Shown one piece after another: positions 17,401-26,055 of a stretch of 64,000 nucleotides of DNA. Below the pieces are notes generated by a model. That model did not search any database. It saw nothing but the letters and a program-made list of their open reading frames with translations, and had not been told where the DNA came from. The translations under genes were made by a program, and so were the position numbers. Source of the stretch: Lentzea sp. NEAU-D7 (lineage in GTDB: Bacteria; Actinomycetota; Actinomycetes; Mycobacteriales; Pseudonocardiaceae); the NCBI RefSeq assembly GCF_026242055.1, contig NZ_JAPJDL010000018.1, forward strand, positions 155,426 to 219,425. Reading direction: 5' to 3'. How positions within the stretch are numbered: the first letter of the stretch is position 1; each line of letters starts with the position of its first letter.

Positions 17401-19895
17401 GCGGCGAGCTCGCGGACGGCTTCCAGGAACCGCACCGGCTCGGTCAGCTGCTCGACGAGCAACGCCGCGATGTCGTCGAACGGGCCGAGCCGCGTGCCGG
17501 TCACCGTGGAGAAGACGGGTTTGTCGGGCGCGGCCATCGGCACTTCGCCGAGGCACTCGCGCCACGGTCCGGCCACGGCCGACATGGCCGAGCTGTGGAA
17601 ACCGTGCGACACCGGCAACTTCGCCACGCGGACGCCTGCCGCCGCCGCCCGCACGGCCACGACGTCGAGCGCCGCGCTCGGTCCCGCGAGCACCACGGCC
17701 TGCGGCCCGTTCTCGGCCGCCAGCACCGCCTCCGTGCTCTCCGCGAGGTCGAGCGCCACGTCCGCCGACGCCGCCACCGAGATCATCCCGGTGCCGCGGG
17801 CGCCGTGCTCCGCCATCAACCGGCCGCGGCGCGCGGCCAGGTCGAGGACCTGCTCCTCGGTCAGCACGCCCGCCCAGGCCAGTGCGGTCAGCTCACCGAG
17901 GCTGTGCCCGAGTGCCGCGACCGGGTGACACCCGAGGTGCCGCAGCCACGCCAGGCCGGCCAGGGACTGCCACACCACGGCGGGCTGGGCGATCGCGGTG
18001 TCCGCGGCGCCGTCCACCAGACCGTCCGGAGTGGACGGCGGGTGCGGCAGCAGGCGACCCGGCAGGCCGAGCGCGGCCCGCACGGGTGCGGCCTGTCCCG
18101 GCAGCAGGAGGCCGACACGGGCACCCGGACCACGTCCGACCACCACTCCCGCGGTCTCGTCGACCAGCAGGTTCGTGTCCCATCCCGGCAACCGCTTGCG
18201 CGCGGCGGTGGCGGCCGCGGCGAGCCCGGCGGGATCGGCGGCCACGAGCACGCAGCGCACAGCGGCGCGCGGGTCGTGCCGCGCCGTCAGCGTCGCCGCG
18301 AGGTCGTGCAGCTCGGCCTCGCTCATGGCCGTGCACCGTTCGCTCACCGCGCCGAGCCGCCCGTCGAGCTCGGCGAGGTCGCCCGCGGTGATGAGGAACG
18401 GCTCCCACTCGGGCAGCGGCGCCGACCAGTGGCGGGCGGAGTCCGGCAGGGTCGTGACGGGCTCCGGGGCCGCCGGCACCAGCCTGCGCGGCGCCCTCCT
18501 CGTCACTGCGGTGCGCACCCCGGCGTCGAGCACCACGTGGGTGTTGATGCCACCGAACCCCGCCGAGGACACGCCCGCGACCGGGTTGCGGTGCGTCCAC
18601 GGCTCGGGCTCGCCGGGCAACCGCAGACCGGCCGACGGTCCGGCGAGCAGGGGGTGCGGTTCGCGCACCCCGGTCATCGGCGGGATCACGCGGTGCGACA
18701 CGGCGAGTGCCGCCTTGATCAGTCCCGCGACACCGGCCGCCGCCTTGGTGTGACCGATGTTGGCCTTGACGCTGCCGAGCGCGGCGACGGGCGAGCCGAA
18801 GCCCCGCACCGACAGCAGCGCCTCGAGCTCGACCTGGTCCCCCACCGCGGTGCCCGTGCCGTGGCCCTCGACCAACCCGGCCGCCGCGGGCAGGAGGCCC
18901 GCCCGCGCGTAGGCCCGGCGCAACGCCCTCGTCTGCCCGCCGACGGCCGGTCGCGTGACGCCGCCGGCACCGTCGGAGGACATGCCCCAGCCGACGAGGT
19001 GCGCGTAGATCCGCAGTCCCCGCGCCTCGGCGTCCTCGGCGCGCATCAGCGCGACGATCCCGCAGCCCTCCCCCGGCAGGAACCCGGTGGGACTCGCGTC
19101 GTAGACCCGCATCTCACCGGACGCCAGCGCGCCCACCCGCGCGAACCCGATCAGCTCGAACGGGTCCAGCGAGAGGTCCACGCCGCCCGCGAGCGCGAAC
19201 GAGAGCTCGCCGCGGGCCAGCGCCTCGCTCGCGGTGATCACCGCGAGCAGGCTCGACGAGCACGCACCGTCGACGGTGTAGCCGGCTCCGTGGAAGTCGA
19301 AGTGGTTGCACACCCGGCCGGCGATCGTGTTGCTGAGCCCGCCCGCGAGCATCTCGTCGTCGGGCGCGGGGAACGGTTCCTTCAGCACGCGTTCGGCCGT
19401 GGCGAGGACCCTGGCGGCGGTGTCGCCCGCGACTCCGGACTCCTCCAGTGCCGCACCTACGACGTGCCGCAGCGACGGCCAGCGCAGCCGCAGCAGCGAG
19501 GCGCGGCTGAACTCGCCCGCCAGCGAGTTGCCGATGAAGACGCCGGCTCGGTCGCGGTCGACGCCCTCGCCACCGGGGACACCGGCGTCGTCGAGGGCCG
19601 CACGCGCGGTGTCGAGAGCGAGCCAGTGCGTCGGGTCCACCGCGCGGTACAGCGCTCCGGGAACGCGGAACCCGGCCCGGTCGAACGACCAGTTGCGCAG
19701 CACGGCCGCCCGGCGCGCGACCGTCTTGTCCACTTCGGACGGTCCGCCGCCGTAGTCGGCCAGGTCCAGCCTCTCCGGCGGGATGGCGCGGAACGCGCGC
19801 CTGCGGCCGAGCACCGTCTGCCACAGCTCCTCGGGGGTCGAGGCGTCCGGGTACCGGCAGGCCATGCCGACGATGGCGATCCTGGGGGTGCTCAC
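14490..19895 (-). CDS. pksE: Iterative enediyne polyketide synthase (PKSE), KS-AT-ACP-KR-DH
   Basis: 1801 residues from the GTG at 19895, overlapping the unbU stop. KS covers residues 1-455 with Cys212 (TVDGACSSSLL), His345 and His382. AT spans about 590-880 with Ser665 (GHSLGELTALAWAG) and GFHS at 765-768. The ACP attachment residue is probably Ser974 in LLSDLHVNSLQ. KR has GGATGI (1175-1180) and Tyr1315; DH has His1448 in SDHRVSGVLVLPAVIG and ends near 1685. The order KS-AT-ACP-KR-DH and the TVDGACSSSLL motif are typical of PKSE enzymes, which make the polyene precursor of the warhead. Known PKSEs are about 1900-1950 residues with a C-terminal phosphopantetheinyl transferase. Here only about 115 residues follow DH, without a WxxKEA motif, so that domain seems lost or degenerate. 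Confidence 0.93.
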   Translation of the reverse strand: MSTPRIAIVGMACRYPDASTPEELWQTVLGRRRAFRAIPPERLDLADYGGGPSEVDKTVARRAAVLRNWSFDRAGFRVPGALYRAVDPTHWLALDTARAALDDAGVPGGEGVDRDRAGVFIGNSLAGEFSRASLLRLRWPSLRHVVGAALEESGVAGDTAARVLATAERVLKEPFPAPDDEMLAGGLSNTIAGRVCNHFDFHGAGYTVDGACSSSLLAVITASEALARGELSFALAGGVDLSLDPFELIGFARVGALASGEMRVYDASPTGFLPGEGCGIVALMRAEDAEARGLRIYAHLVGWGMSSDGAGGVTRPAVGGQTRALRRAYARAGLLPAAAGLVEGHGTGTAVGDQVELEALLSVRGFGSPVAALGSVKANIGHTKAAAGVAGLIKAALAVSHRVIPPMTGVREPHPLLAGPSAGLRLPGEPEPWTHRNPVAGVSSAGFGGINTHVVLDAGVRTAVTRRAPRRLVPAAPEPVTTLPDSARHWSAPLPEWEPFLITAGDLAELDGRLGAVSERCTAMSEAELHDLAATLTARHDPRAAVRCVLVAADPAGLAAAATAARKRLPGWDTNLLVDETAGVVVGRGPGARVGLLLPGQAAPVRAALGLPGRLLPHPPSTPDGLVDGAADTAIAQPAVVWQSLAGLAWLRHLGCHPVAALGHSLGELTALAWAGVLTEEQVLDLAARRGRLMAEHGARGTGMISVAASADVALDLAESTEAVLAAENGPQAVVLAGPSAALDVVAVRAAAAGVRVAKLPVSHGFHSSAMSAVAGPWRECLGEVPMAAPDKPVFSTVTGTRLGPFDDIAALLVEQLTEPVRFLEAVRELAARCDLLVEAGPGTMLATLAAPAGVPAVSLDCGGSARRTAFASAALFASATAKPRAWFGDRAHRLVDLDTPLEFLANPCESLPKNGVRPQVVATVDVPEVPASPVATGTDLLTAVREYLADELELPVSAITDDTMLLSDLHVNSLQVVRLVSEIAARHGRQLVLDESLDGVTVGGLARRLGELPEDGPDGQAELGGVRPWVGLFSHHWAPLGPSLERPAAHDPAELVVELPGTAGTGEIARLLREIAGSAPRRLLVTHSGHPAAAAVGRAVSAELPGCPVTVLDVPPGESAPAVTRAASVTPASGYAELRVRGGVVERLVTRPHAGSPGSVALPLGPGDVCLVSGGATGITARCAAALAEQTGAQLVVLGRRPADDPDVAEAVAALGADYLSCDLTDPAAVRAAVREAARFGPVRGLLHGAGVNRPRRLAEVGEEGLAATVSPKVDGLRALLSAVEDVVPGEELRLVVAFGSIIGRQGLAGQSEYCVANDWMRVELERWARRSPRCRTHLLEWSAWSDVGMADRMRVTTRLSRLGLALIEPEQGVTAMLDALTDPSAPVTLLVAGRFPSSPTLRVEPEHQPSPAGLRFAEELRSWVPGVETIAEATLNTGTDPYLSDHRVSGVLVLPAVIGAEAMAQATALTTGPRGSWTFQDLRLHRPVTVGERSDRVIRVAALARHDRQVDLVVRQDGDGFGTDHLSASLVPSAPPPARRAAVGAVPAGPAHHAYGSVLFHSGRFRRVVRYDLLSAFTVTAWVQAREDTWFAEYHGSRLLLGDPGAHDATIHALLPCVPHKRALPVEVEEFNVWRRPKGMLLVHATETWHSVDEFLFDVDLVQPDGLPVARWTGLRLKAVGENDLTGPLSWDQTGPWLSRRMVECGWAHRIELWSDGDGLVADRSAGLHWSAGDEDPGTAAGHALARLGASGPVVFDEITEDGLMSGVVRGIRVVVARRVTGIGPVTVALAFGEEPDHA

Positions 19896-20857
19896 CGCCC
19901 ATCAACGCCCGCGAGCGAGGCCCTTCCCGTCGCGCGCTCCGCCGAGGCCGAGCGCAGTTCCGCCACCAGCAGCACGGCTCCGCGCAGGATGCAGACGATC
20001 ACCAGGGCGAAGAAGAAGCCGAACACCACTCCGCCGAGCACGAGCACGCCGTAGGTGAACGCGGTGGCCAGACCGAACAGCACCTGGTTCCGCTTGCCCT
20101 GGGGGGTGCTGCCGGGGTCGGTGATCATGTAGTTGGTGAAGATCACGAAGGCCAGCCCCGTCATCGGCAGCAGCGCCGCCAGCAGCGCGTGGTCGAAGAT
20201 CGCCCACCTCAGCACCGCCTGGGCGGCGAACCCTCCGGCCCAGCCCAGGATCAGGGGCAGCCTGCCGGTCAGCTTGGCGTTGATCATCGTGCCCGCGCCG
20301 AGGATGGCCAGCGGCAGGATCCAGTCGATGGCACCGGTGGGCTCGTTGGTGAAGTGGTACGGCGGCGCGATGCCCACCCACGGAAACAGCACCAGCGTGA
20401 GCGCGATGCCCGCGTTGGAGGGGTTGAGGAAATGCCGTTTCCGCCCGCGCACGCGCAGCCGCAACACGTACTTGGTGCTGATTCCGGCGGTCACCGCGAA
20501 GATGTAGGGCCACAGCGACGTGTTGCCGTACAACAGCATCGCCACGGCGAGGCCGCCGATGTGGCTCGGCAGCAGGAAGTTGAGCAGTGCGAGCCAGCCG
20601 CCCGCGTAGCCGGGCGTGCGGCCGTGGGCGCGCGCGTCCACGGTCTCGAGCAGCAGGTCGACGGCGTAGGCCACGAGGACCGTCGTGATCGGGGTGATCG
20701 GCGACTGCTCGAAACCGAGGACCAGGTGACCGATGACGTTGAACGCCGTGATCGACATGGCGAAGCGGCGCAACGCCATGAGCCGCTTGTCCGGCGGCCG
20801 GGCCGCGAGCCGGTGGCTCGGCGACGGTCGGGTGGTGTCAGCGGGCGTCGTGGTCAT
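19892..20857 (-). CDS. unbU: Enediyne-associated membrane protein UnbU
   Basis: 321 residues from the ATG at 20857. Seven or more membrane helices, with segments such as NPSNAGIALTLVLFPWVGIA and TNYMITDPGSTPQG, resemble the RnfD/NqrB-like family to which UnbU belongs. UnbU is one of the five proteins conserved across enediyne loci; its job is not established, with transport or redox coupling proposed. It is directly upstream of pksE with a GTGA overlap, and 60 bases downstream of the haloperoxidase gene. Size and helix content agree with the family. Confidence 0.9.
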   Translation of the reverse strand: MTTTPADTTRPSPSHRLAARPPDKRLMALRRFAMSITAFNVIGHLVLGFEQSPITPITTVLVAYAVDLLLETVDARAHGRTPGYAGGWLALLNFLLPSHIGGLAVAMLLYGNTSLWPYIFAVTAGISTKYVLRLRVRGRKRHFLNPSNAGIALTLVLFPWVGIAPPYHFTNEPTGAIDWILPLAILGAGTMINAKLTGRLPLILGWAGGFAAQAVLRWAIFDHALLAALLPMTGLAFVIFTNYMITDPGSTPQGKRNQVLFGLATAFTYGVLVLGGVVFGFFFALVIVCILRGAVLLVAELRSASAERATGRASLAGVDGR

Positions 20858-20917
20858 CGCGAGGTCACCGTCCGGGGAGTGGGGCTGCAGGGAGGGAAGA
20901 GGAGGGCGGCGGCGGGA

Positions 20918-22414
20918 TCAGATGGTCACCGTGGTGCCGTCGAAACGGGTGACCGAGAAGCGGTGCCTCTCGTTGAACCACGACTTCTGTTCACGGAGCA
21001 GCTCGATCGCCAGACTCTCGCCCAGCTTCGCCGACTGGACGAAGTCGGACCGCCAGTGAACCCCCGCCATGTTGCGGCCGACTCCGATGTTGGCGGCGAG
21101 CTTGTTCAGCTCACCGCCGACGGTCAGCCGGTCCGCGTCGGCGCCGGTGTACGGCACCAGTTCCGTGCCGCTGTCGTTGGCCTGCACGGGATCCGGCATG
21201 ATCGCCGTCTCCTCGTGCCAGGCCTTCAGGATCGTCGCGCAGGCTCCCGCCGCGGTGGCGTGACCGGCGGCGTAGGACGGGTGCGTCGGCGATCCCTCGG
21301 GGAACGCCTGGGGCAGCAGGTAGGAACCGAACTTGCTGAACACCCGGTCCACCGCGTCCGAGTCGAGCACCTCGCGGTCGAGGAACCCGTACTCCCGCGT
21401 GCCCGTGATCCGGTTGTGCACCCTGGCGCAGAACGCCTCCGGCCGCAGCCGCCGGTGCACGTACCACTTCTGGAACCACGCCGCGCGCAGCGCCCGGTTC
21501 GCCACCTCGGTCACCAGCGACAGCAGGTGCGGGATGCCGAACGTGCTGAACCCGAGCTGCGTCTTCGAGTCGACGTACGGGTTTCCCGCGTCCGTCGGCA
21601 CGTTGTCGTAGTGCATGATCAGCGCGGCGTTGATGAACGCCTGTGCCGGCGTGGGGCCCGCGTCGTAGTGCACCCAGTGCGTCAGGTCCCTCGGCGTGGC
21701 CAGGTACCGGCGGTTGGCCTGGTCGCGGTCAGACGCCGCCAGCGACCGGTTCCACCCGTTCTGCAGCCGCAGGTACGTCTCGAACGTGGTGGCGTAGTCG
21801 TGGTTGGGCCGCACCGTGTCCTGACGCTGCTCGGTCCGGTAGGTGCCGAACTGGACGGGCCGGTAGAAGAACTGGGAGATGTACGGACCCGCGTGGTCCC
21901 CCGGCGTGTCGCCGCGGAACACGAGGTCCGGCTCCACCCGGCCGTCCCGCTTGGCCGCGCGGTAGTCCGACAACCTGCTCAGGTCGTCGGCCGCCGCCGC
22001 GACCAGGCGGTCGTCCGCGAACCTGGTGAACGGAACGTCCCTGCACAGCGCCATCCAGTACAGCTCGGTCGCCTCCGCGGACAGCTCGGCCGAGTCCATC
22101 CTCGGCGCGGGCGGAATCGTCATCGCGTGGCTCGGAGGGCCGACGGCGTCGACCGCGAGCCCGGCCTGCGGGTTCGTCAGCGGCCGCCCCTCGGCGAGGG
22201 GGATGCGGTCGATCTCGTCGGGGTTCTCACTGAGAAGAGCCCTGAGGTACTGCCGGTAGACGACGGGGTCGACCTCGCCGAACTCGTTGTGCGACAACCC
22301 CTTGCTGTAGTTGCCGAGGTAGTTCGGGTAGAGGTTCTCCTCGCCGTTGCTCACGTGCATCACCGGCAGCGCGTCCGCGTCGGACTTGGTCGACCGATCG
22401 ACAGGTGGACTCAT
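20918..22414 (-). CDS. Vanadium-dependent haloperoxidase (PAP2 superfamily)
   Basis: 498 residues; ATG at 22414 with AGGACGAG upstream. Vanadate ligands appear in order: Lys316 and Arg324 in KWYVHRRLRPE, Gly384-His385 in HPSYAAGHATAAG, then Arg447 and His453 in GRNMAGVHW, whose six-residue spacing fits known enzymes. The usual Ser of the SGH motif is Ala (Ala383). These enzymes oxidise halide with hydrogen peroxide to halogenate electron-rich carbons. It lies inside the leftward enediyne operon between a SnoaL-like gene and unbU, so it may halogenate the product or its precursor. A phosphatase-like function cannot be excluded without the Ser. No signal peptide is visible. Confidence 0.88.
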   Translation of the reverse strand: MSPPVDRSTKSDADALPVMHVSNGEENLYPNYLGNYSKGLSHNEFGEVDPVVYRQYLRALLSENPDEIDRIPLAEGRPLTNPQAGLAVDAVGPPSHAMTIPPAPRMDSAELSAEATELYWMALCRDVPFTRFADDRLVAAAADDLSRLSDYRAAKRDGRVEPDLVFRGDTPGDHAGPYISQFFYRPVQFGTYRTEQRQDTVRPNHDYATTFETYLRLQNGWNRSLAASDRDQANRRYLATPRDLTHWVHYDAGPTPAQAFINAALIMHYDNVPTDAGNPYVDSKTQLGFSTFGIPHLLSLVTEVANRALRAAWFQKWYVHRRLRPEAFCARVHNRITGTREYGFLDREVLDSDAVDRVFSKFGSYLLPQAFPEGSPTHPSYAAGHATAAGACATILKAWHEETAIMPDPVQANDSGTELVPYTGADADRLTVGGELNKLAANIGVGRNMAGVHWRSDFVQSAKLGESLAIELLREQKSWFNERHRFSVTRFDGTTVTI

Positions 22415-22431
22415 GTTCTCGTCCTATCTGG

Positions 22432-22448
22432 CCGTTCGCGGCGAACGG
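22432..22448. other. Intercistronic hairpin
   Basis: CCGTTCGC and GCGAACGG form a perfect eight-base stem around one base, between the SnoaL-like gene and the haloperoxidase gene. There is no T-run. It might stabilise or process the transcript. Confidence 0.4.
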
Positions 22449-22450
22449 TC

Positions 22451-23092
22451 CTAGTCGCGCGGAGCAGTGCCGCCGCCATCGGTCTGGCCGTCGACGACGA
22501 CGCGGCCCAGGCCGTTCTCGATCACGACGCGGGCGCCGGGGATCACGCGGCCGTTGTCGTCGATCGGCTGGCCGCCCAGGTTCACGCGGAAGCGCGGGCC
22601 GGCCTCGGACATGTGCCAGTGGCGCCACTTCCAGCCGTCGGCCGTCTTCACCGCGAGCGCGCTGGAGTACAGCGGCTGGTGCTCCTTGTGGTCGGCGCGC
22701 GTGATGATGACGTCGCCCTCCTCGTTGACCAGGCCGAGCGTCGGCGTCGCGATGGCCTGCGTCGCGAAGATCGTCTTGACCTGGCTGTCGGTGCTCGCGG
22801 GGAACAGCGTCGACAGGTACGTCCGCATGTTCTCCCGGCCCGTGATCTTCAACGGGCGACCGTTCACCGCCACCAGCTCGTAGGTCGTGAACTCGTCGGC
22901 GATGGTGTTGAGAATGTAGTCGATGTCGCCTCGCGAATAGGCCACCTGCAAGTCGGCCAAGAATCCGCGAATCTCGAGCTCGGCGTTGGCGTCCGACTCG
23001 AAAACTTCACCCTCACCCGAACCGGCGGAGGAACCGAGGAGGCCTCGCGCGAATTCGCTCAGCTGCCTGCCGAAATCCTGGATCTCAGTCAC
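22451..23092 (-). CDS. SnoaL-like protein heading the leftward enediyne operon
   Basis: 213 residues from the GTG at 23092, six bases after GGAGAG. Upstream in-frame codons have poor third-position GC and are not taken as coding. The N-terminus carries FGRQLSEFARGLLGS, like the protein at 1126-1638. Residues 45-175 form an NTF2-like domain (FLADLQVAYSRGDIDYILNTI through WKWRHWHMSEAGPRF). The last 35 residues are an extra tail (NGLGRVVVDGQTDGGG). It is first in the operon that continues with the haloperoxidase, unbU, pksE and tebC. A cyclase-like or binding role in warhead maturation is possible; the sequence does not decide. Confidence 0.82.
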   Translation of the reverse strand: MTEIQDFGRQLSEFARGLLGSSAGSGEGEVFESDANAELEIRGFLADLQVAYSRGDIDYILNTIADEFTTYELVAVNGRPLKITGRENMRTYLSTLFPASTDSQVKTIFATQAIATPTLGLVNEEGDVIITRADHKEHQPLYSSALAVKTADGWKWRHWHMSEAGPRFRVNLGGQPIDDNGRVIPGARVVIENGLGRVVVDGQTDGGGTAPRD

Positions 23093-23359
23093 AATCAACT
23101 CTCCGATCAATAGCGTCGCCAGCCGACCGACCGTAGCGACGGACTGCTCTTCCTCGGTGTCCGTTGTAGTCACCCGCAGAGTGCGATGACTTCTCCTCTG
23201 TTGCTCTGAAGTCATTCCAGCAGCCTCGCCGGACATGTCCATCTTCTGCCTTGCTGGATTTCGCGAACTTTCCCCGCAAGGGATGAGAAGGAGTCCGAGC
23301 TGATCAAACTTACTGTCCCAGTAGTCGGTCTGCGCGCATTCGACAATCGGGGAGAGACG

Positions 23360-25138
23360 ATGGAAGAACACGTGAGCGGATACCTCCCACCCATGCGTTC
23401 TCACGGACCCGAGTTCCGGTTGCGCCGCCTGACCCAGGACCCCGCGGGCGCGGGCGACGGCGCGATCTCCCCCGACGGCACCCGTTTCGTGGCCTCGTCG
23501 CGGCGCGCGGGATCGCTGAACCTGTGGTTCTACGAGCTCGCGACCGACCAGTGGCACCAGGGCACGCGCGGCGCCGGCGACGACATCGAGGCGCAGTGGT
23601 CACCGGACTCCAGCTGCCTCGCCTTCACCTCGTCGCGGGGCGGTCACAAGGCGATCTGGCTGTACCGGGCCCGCGACGGCCGGATCAGCCAGCTCACCTA
23701 CGCCGACCACGAGGAGGAGTACCCGCAGTGGTCCCCCGACGGCACGCAGATCGCGTACGCCGGCGGCCCGTGGGGACACCGGCACTTCTACGTCGTCCCC
23801 GCGAAGGGAGGCAGGCCCCGCGCGGTCACCAGGACTCCCGGCCGCGCGGGCGCCTGCTCCTACCTGCCCGACGGGCACGCTCTCGTCTGCCACTCCTACG
23901 ACACCGGCGCCGGCGCGATCTCCGTGCTGCCGCTCGACGGTTCCCCGCCGGTCGAGGTCACCGACGGCAGCGTGTGGGACTACAAGCCGTCGGTGTCGAG
24001 CGCCCACCCCGTCGTGGCGTTCTCCCGCAGCTTCGAAGGCCGTTCGGTGATCTGGGTGCAGCGGCTCGACGGCAGCGGCACCGGCCGGGCGCTCGTCACG
24101 GAGGCCGCCGACGACCGGTGGCCCAACTGGACCGCCGACGGCCAGAACCTCTTCTTCCACCGGCTCGTGGACCGCGGTGTCGGCATCTGGGTGCTGGACC
24201 GCCGCACCGGAGGCGTGCACCAGCTCGTCGGCGCCGACGAGCAGCCCCGGTACGGATCGCTGAGCCCGGACGGCACCAGGCTCGTGTACGCGGCCGAGGA
24301 CTCCGGGCGTTCTGTGGTGAAGATCCGCGACCTCGCCGGCGGGCCGCCCCGGCTGCTCCCGCTCGGTGAGGCGGCCTTCCCCGCCTGGTCTCCGGACGGC
24401 CGCTCGATCGCCCACCTGTCCCGGCACGCCGCGCGGCCGCGGTGGGAGATCGCGACCTACGACCTCGCCGAGGGCGTGAGTCGCGTGTGGACACGGGGAA
24501 TGGACCGGCTCAAGGGGATGCACGGTCCGCTCGACTGGTCCCCGGACAGCACGAGGCTGGTCTTCAAGTCCGACACCGAGCCGTTCGAGGCCGACCTGTG
24601 CGTGCTGGACGTGCGCACGGGTGAGGTGCACAGGCTGACCGAGGACCCGTGGTGGGACGAGGCTCCGTCGTGGACCCCGGACGGGCGCGGCGTGGTGTTC
24701 ATGTCGACCCGGGGTGGCGACTGGACGTGGGGCTTCTACCGCAAGGACCTGGACACCGGCGAGATCACGACGCTCGCGGGGCCCGACTACGTCGAGCGCA
24801 ACAACCCGCACCTGCTGCCCGACGGCACCCTGCTGTGCTCGCTCGTGGCGTCGGGAGCCGAGGAGCTGCACGAGCAGCAGCCCGACGGCCTGGGCCGCGT
24901 GCTCTCCGCCGCCGGCCCCTCGGTCCGCTACCCGGTGCCGTCGCGGGACGGCTCCCTGGTGGTGTTCACCCGCACGTACCGCACCGTCGAGTACTGGCTC
25001 GCCGAGAACGTGTGGGCTCCCGGCTCACCGATCGCCGACCTGGCAGGCGACTTCGACCGTCCACTCGAGACTGAACCCGGTCCCGCCCCCTGGAGCATGG
25101 GGCCGGTGCGCAGCCCGGTCGACACCCGGCGCAGATGA
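23360..25138 (+). CDS. TolB-like WD40/PD40 beta-propeller protein
   Basis: 592 residues from the ATG at 23360, after GGGGAGAG. It consists almost wholly of PD40/TolB-type repeats with the pattern W(S/T)PDG or SPDGT, for example EEEYPQWSPDGTQIAYAGG and APSWTPDGRGVVFMSTRGG; about ten blades can be counted. There is no signal peptide, membrane helix or peptidase domain, so it is a cytoplasmic propeller. TolB-like proteins recur in enediyne loci without a defined role; a scaffold or product-binding function is possible. It heads the rightward operon that includes the DUF1702 and unbV genes. Confidence 0.85.
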   Translation: MEEHVSGYLPPMRSHGPEFRLRRLTQDPAGAGDGAISPDGTRFVASSRRAGSLNLWFYELATDQWHQGTRGAGDDIEAQWSPDSSCLAFTSSRGGHKAIWLYRARDGRISQLTYADHEEEYPQWSPDGTQIAYAGGPWGHRHFYVVPAKGGRPRAVTRTPGRAGACSYLPDGHALVCHSYDTGAGAISVLPLDGSPPVEVTDGSVWDYKPSVSSAHPVVAFSRSFEGRSVIWVQRLDGSGTGRALVTEAADDRWPNWTADGQNLFFHRLVDRGVGIWVLDRRTGGVHQLVGADEQPRYGSLSPDGTRLVYAAEDSGRSVVKIRDLAGGPPRLLPLGEAAFPAWSPDGRSIAHLSRHAARPRWEIATYDLAEGVSRVWTRGMDRLKGMHGPLDWSPDSTRLVFKSDTEPFEADLCVLDVRTGEVHRLTEDPWWDEAPSWTPDGRGVVFMSTRGGDWTWGFYRKDLDTGEITTLAGPDYVERNNPHLLPDGTLLCSLVASGAEELHEQQPDGLGRVLSAAGPSVRYPVPSRDGSLVVFTRTYRTVEYWLAENVWAPGSPIADLAGDFDRPLETEPGPAPWSMGPVRSPVDTRRR

Positions 25139-25206
25139 CGCATGTGAAGCCCACCCGGTCGGGTGGCCCGCACCCTGTCCCGCTCACACGCACGAGGAGA
25201 TCTCGC

Positions 25207-26055
25207 ATGCACGGCAACTCCACCGACCCCGGCAGGCTCTCCGCCTCCCTGCCGGCCCAGAACAAGATCTACGACACCGCCGCGGGCGCGCTGTGGCACC
25301 TCGCGGTGTACGAACCGGTGCACGAGGGCCGGGAGTTCACCAACATGGCGGGCGCCGCGCTGCTCGACAGCATCGGCACCGAGTTCGGTCTCGGCGCCGG
25401 CCACAACGTGCTGGAGCTCTGCTCCGGCACCGGTGAGGTGTGCCGCTACCTGGCCGGCCGCTTCGACTGCCAGATCACCGGGATCGAGCTGAACCCGTCC
25501 CAGCTGGACCACGCCAGGCTCAAGCACCGGCAGCTGCCGACCAGCGTCCAGAAGCGGGTCCGCTACCTGCGCGGTGACGTCAACACGTGGATGCCCGACC
25601 GGGCCTACGACCTCGTCGTCGCCGTCGACTCGCTGGCGTTGATGAACGACCCGGGCGACGCGCTCGCCGTCGCGCACGCCGCGTTGCGTCCCGGCGGCCA
25701 CCTGGTCTTCGCCGACATCCTGACCGGCCGCGAGCTGAGCGACCGGGTGCGCGGCACGGCCTGGGAGTACGACGGCATCCGGCCGCTGCCCCAGCCCGCC
25801 GACACCGCGGAGTTGTTGAGCCACCTGGGTTTCGTCGACATCGTCCACACCGACATCTCGGCGGCGGCCGTCGACTGCTTCCGGATCATCTCCGGCGCGC
25901 TGACGGTGCGGCAGCGCGCGATCCAGGACGTCTGCACGGCCGAGGAGTACCAGCACTGGTGCGAGTCGACGGAGTTCTACCTCGACAGCTTCGTCCGCCG
26001 GGAACTGTCCTACGGGCGGTTCACGGCACGCCGCCCGGCACAGGACGACTCGTGA
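25207..26055 (+). CDS. SAM-dependent methyltransferase
   Basis: 282 residues. The ATG at 25207 has GAGGAG eight bases upstream, which favours it over an earlier ATG overlapping the propeller stop. Motif I is VLELCSGTGEVCRYL (about residues 68-82), with an acidic motif II (ITGIELNPSQLDHARL), motif post-I LVVAVDSLALM and motif III LRPGGHLVFADI. It is a class I Rossmann enzyme of the small-molecule type. The leading 40 residues (NKIYDTAAGALWHLAVYEP) may cap the substrate site. It overlaps the next gene by GTGA. It could methylate O, N or C of an enediyne intermediate. Confidence 0.87.
   Translation: MHGNSTDPGRLSASLPAQNKIYDTAAGALWHLAVYEPVHEGREFTNMAGAALLDSIGTEFGLGAGHNVLELCSGTGEVCRYLAGRFDCQITGIELNPSQLDHARLKHRQLPTSVQKRVRYLRGDVNTWMPDRAYDLVVAVDSLALMNDPGDALAVAHAALRPGGHLVFADILTGRELSDRVRGTAWEYDGIRPLPQPADTAELLSHLGFVDIVHTDISAAAVDCFRIISGALTVRQRAIQDVCTAEEYQHWCESTEFYLDSFVRRELSYGRFTARRPAQDDS

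Noticed and set aside
17217..20054. Long plus-strand open frame opposite pksE
   Set aside because: It mirrors the PKS codons, encodes low-complexity Arg/Gly/Pro sequence and shows no domain; typical of high-GC antisense frames.
20189..23113. Long plus-strand open frame over unbU and haloperoxidase
   Set aside because: Same reasoning: shadow of real minus-strand genes.
23093..23245. N-terminal extension of the SnoaL-like gene
   Set aside because: Codons upstream of the GTG at 23092 have poor third-position GC, and the GTG has a good ribosome site.
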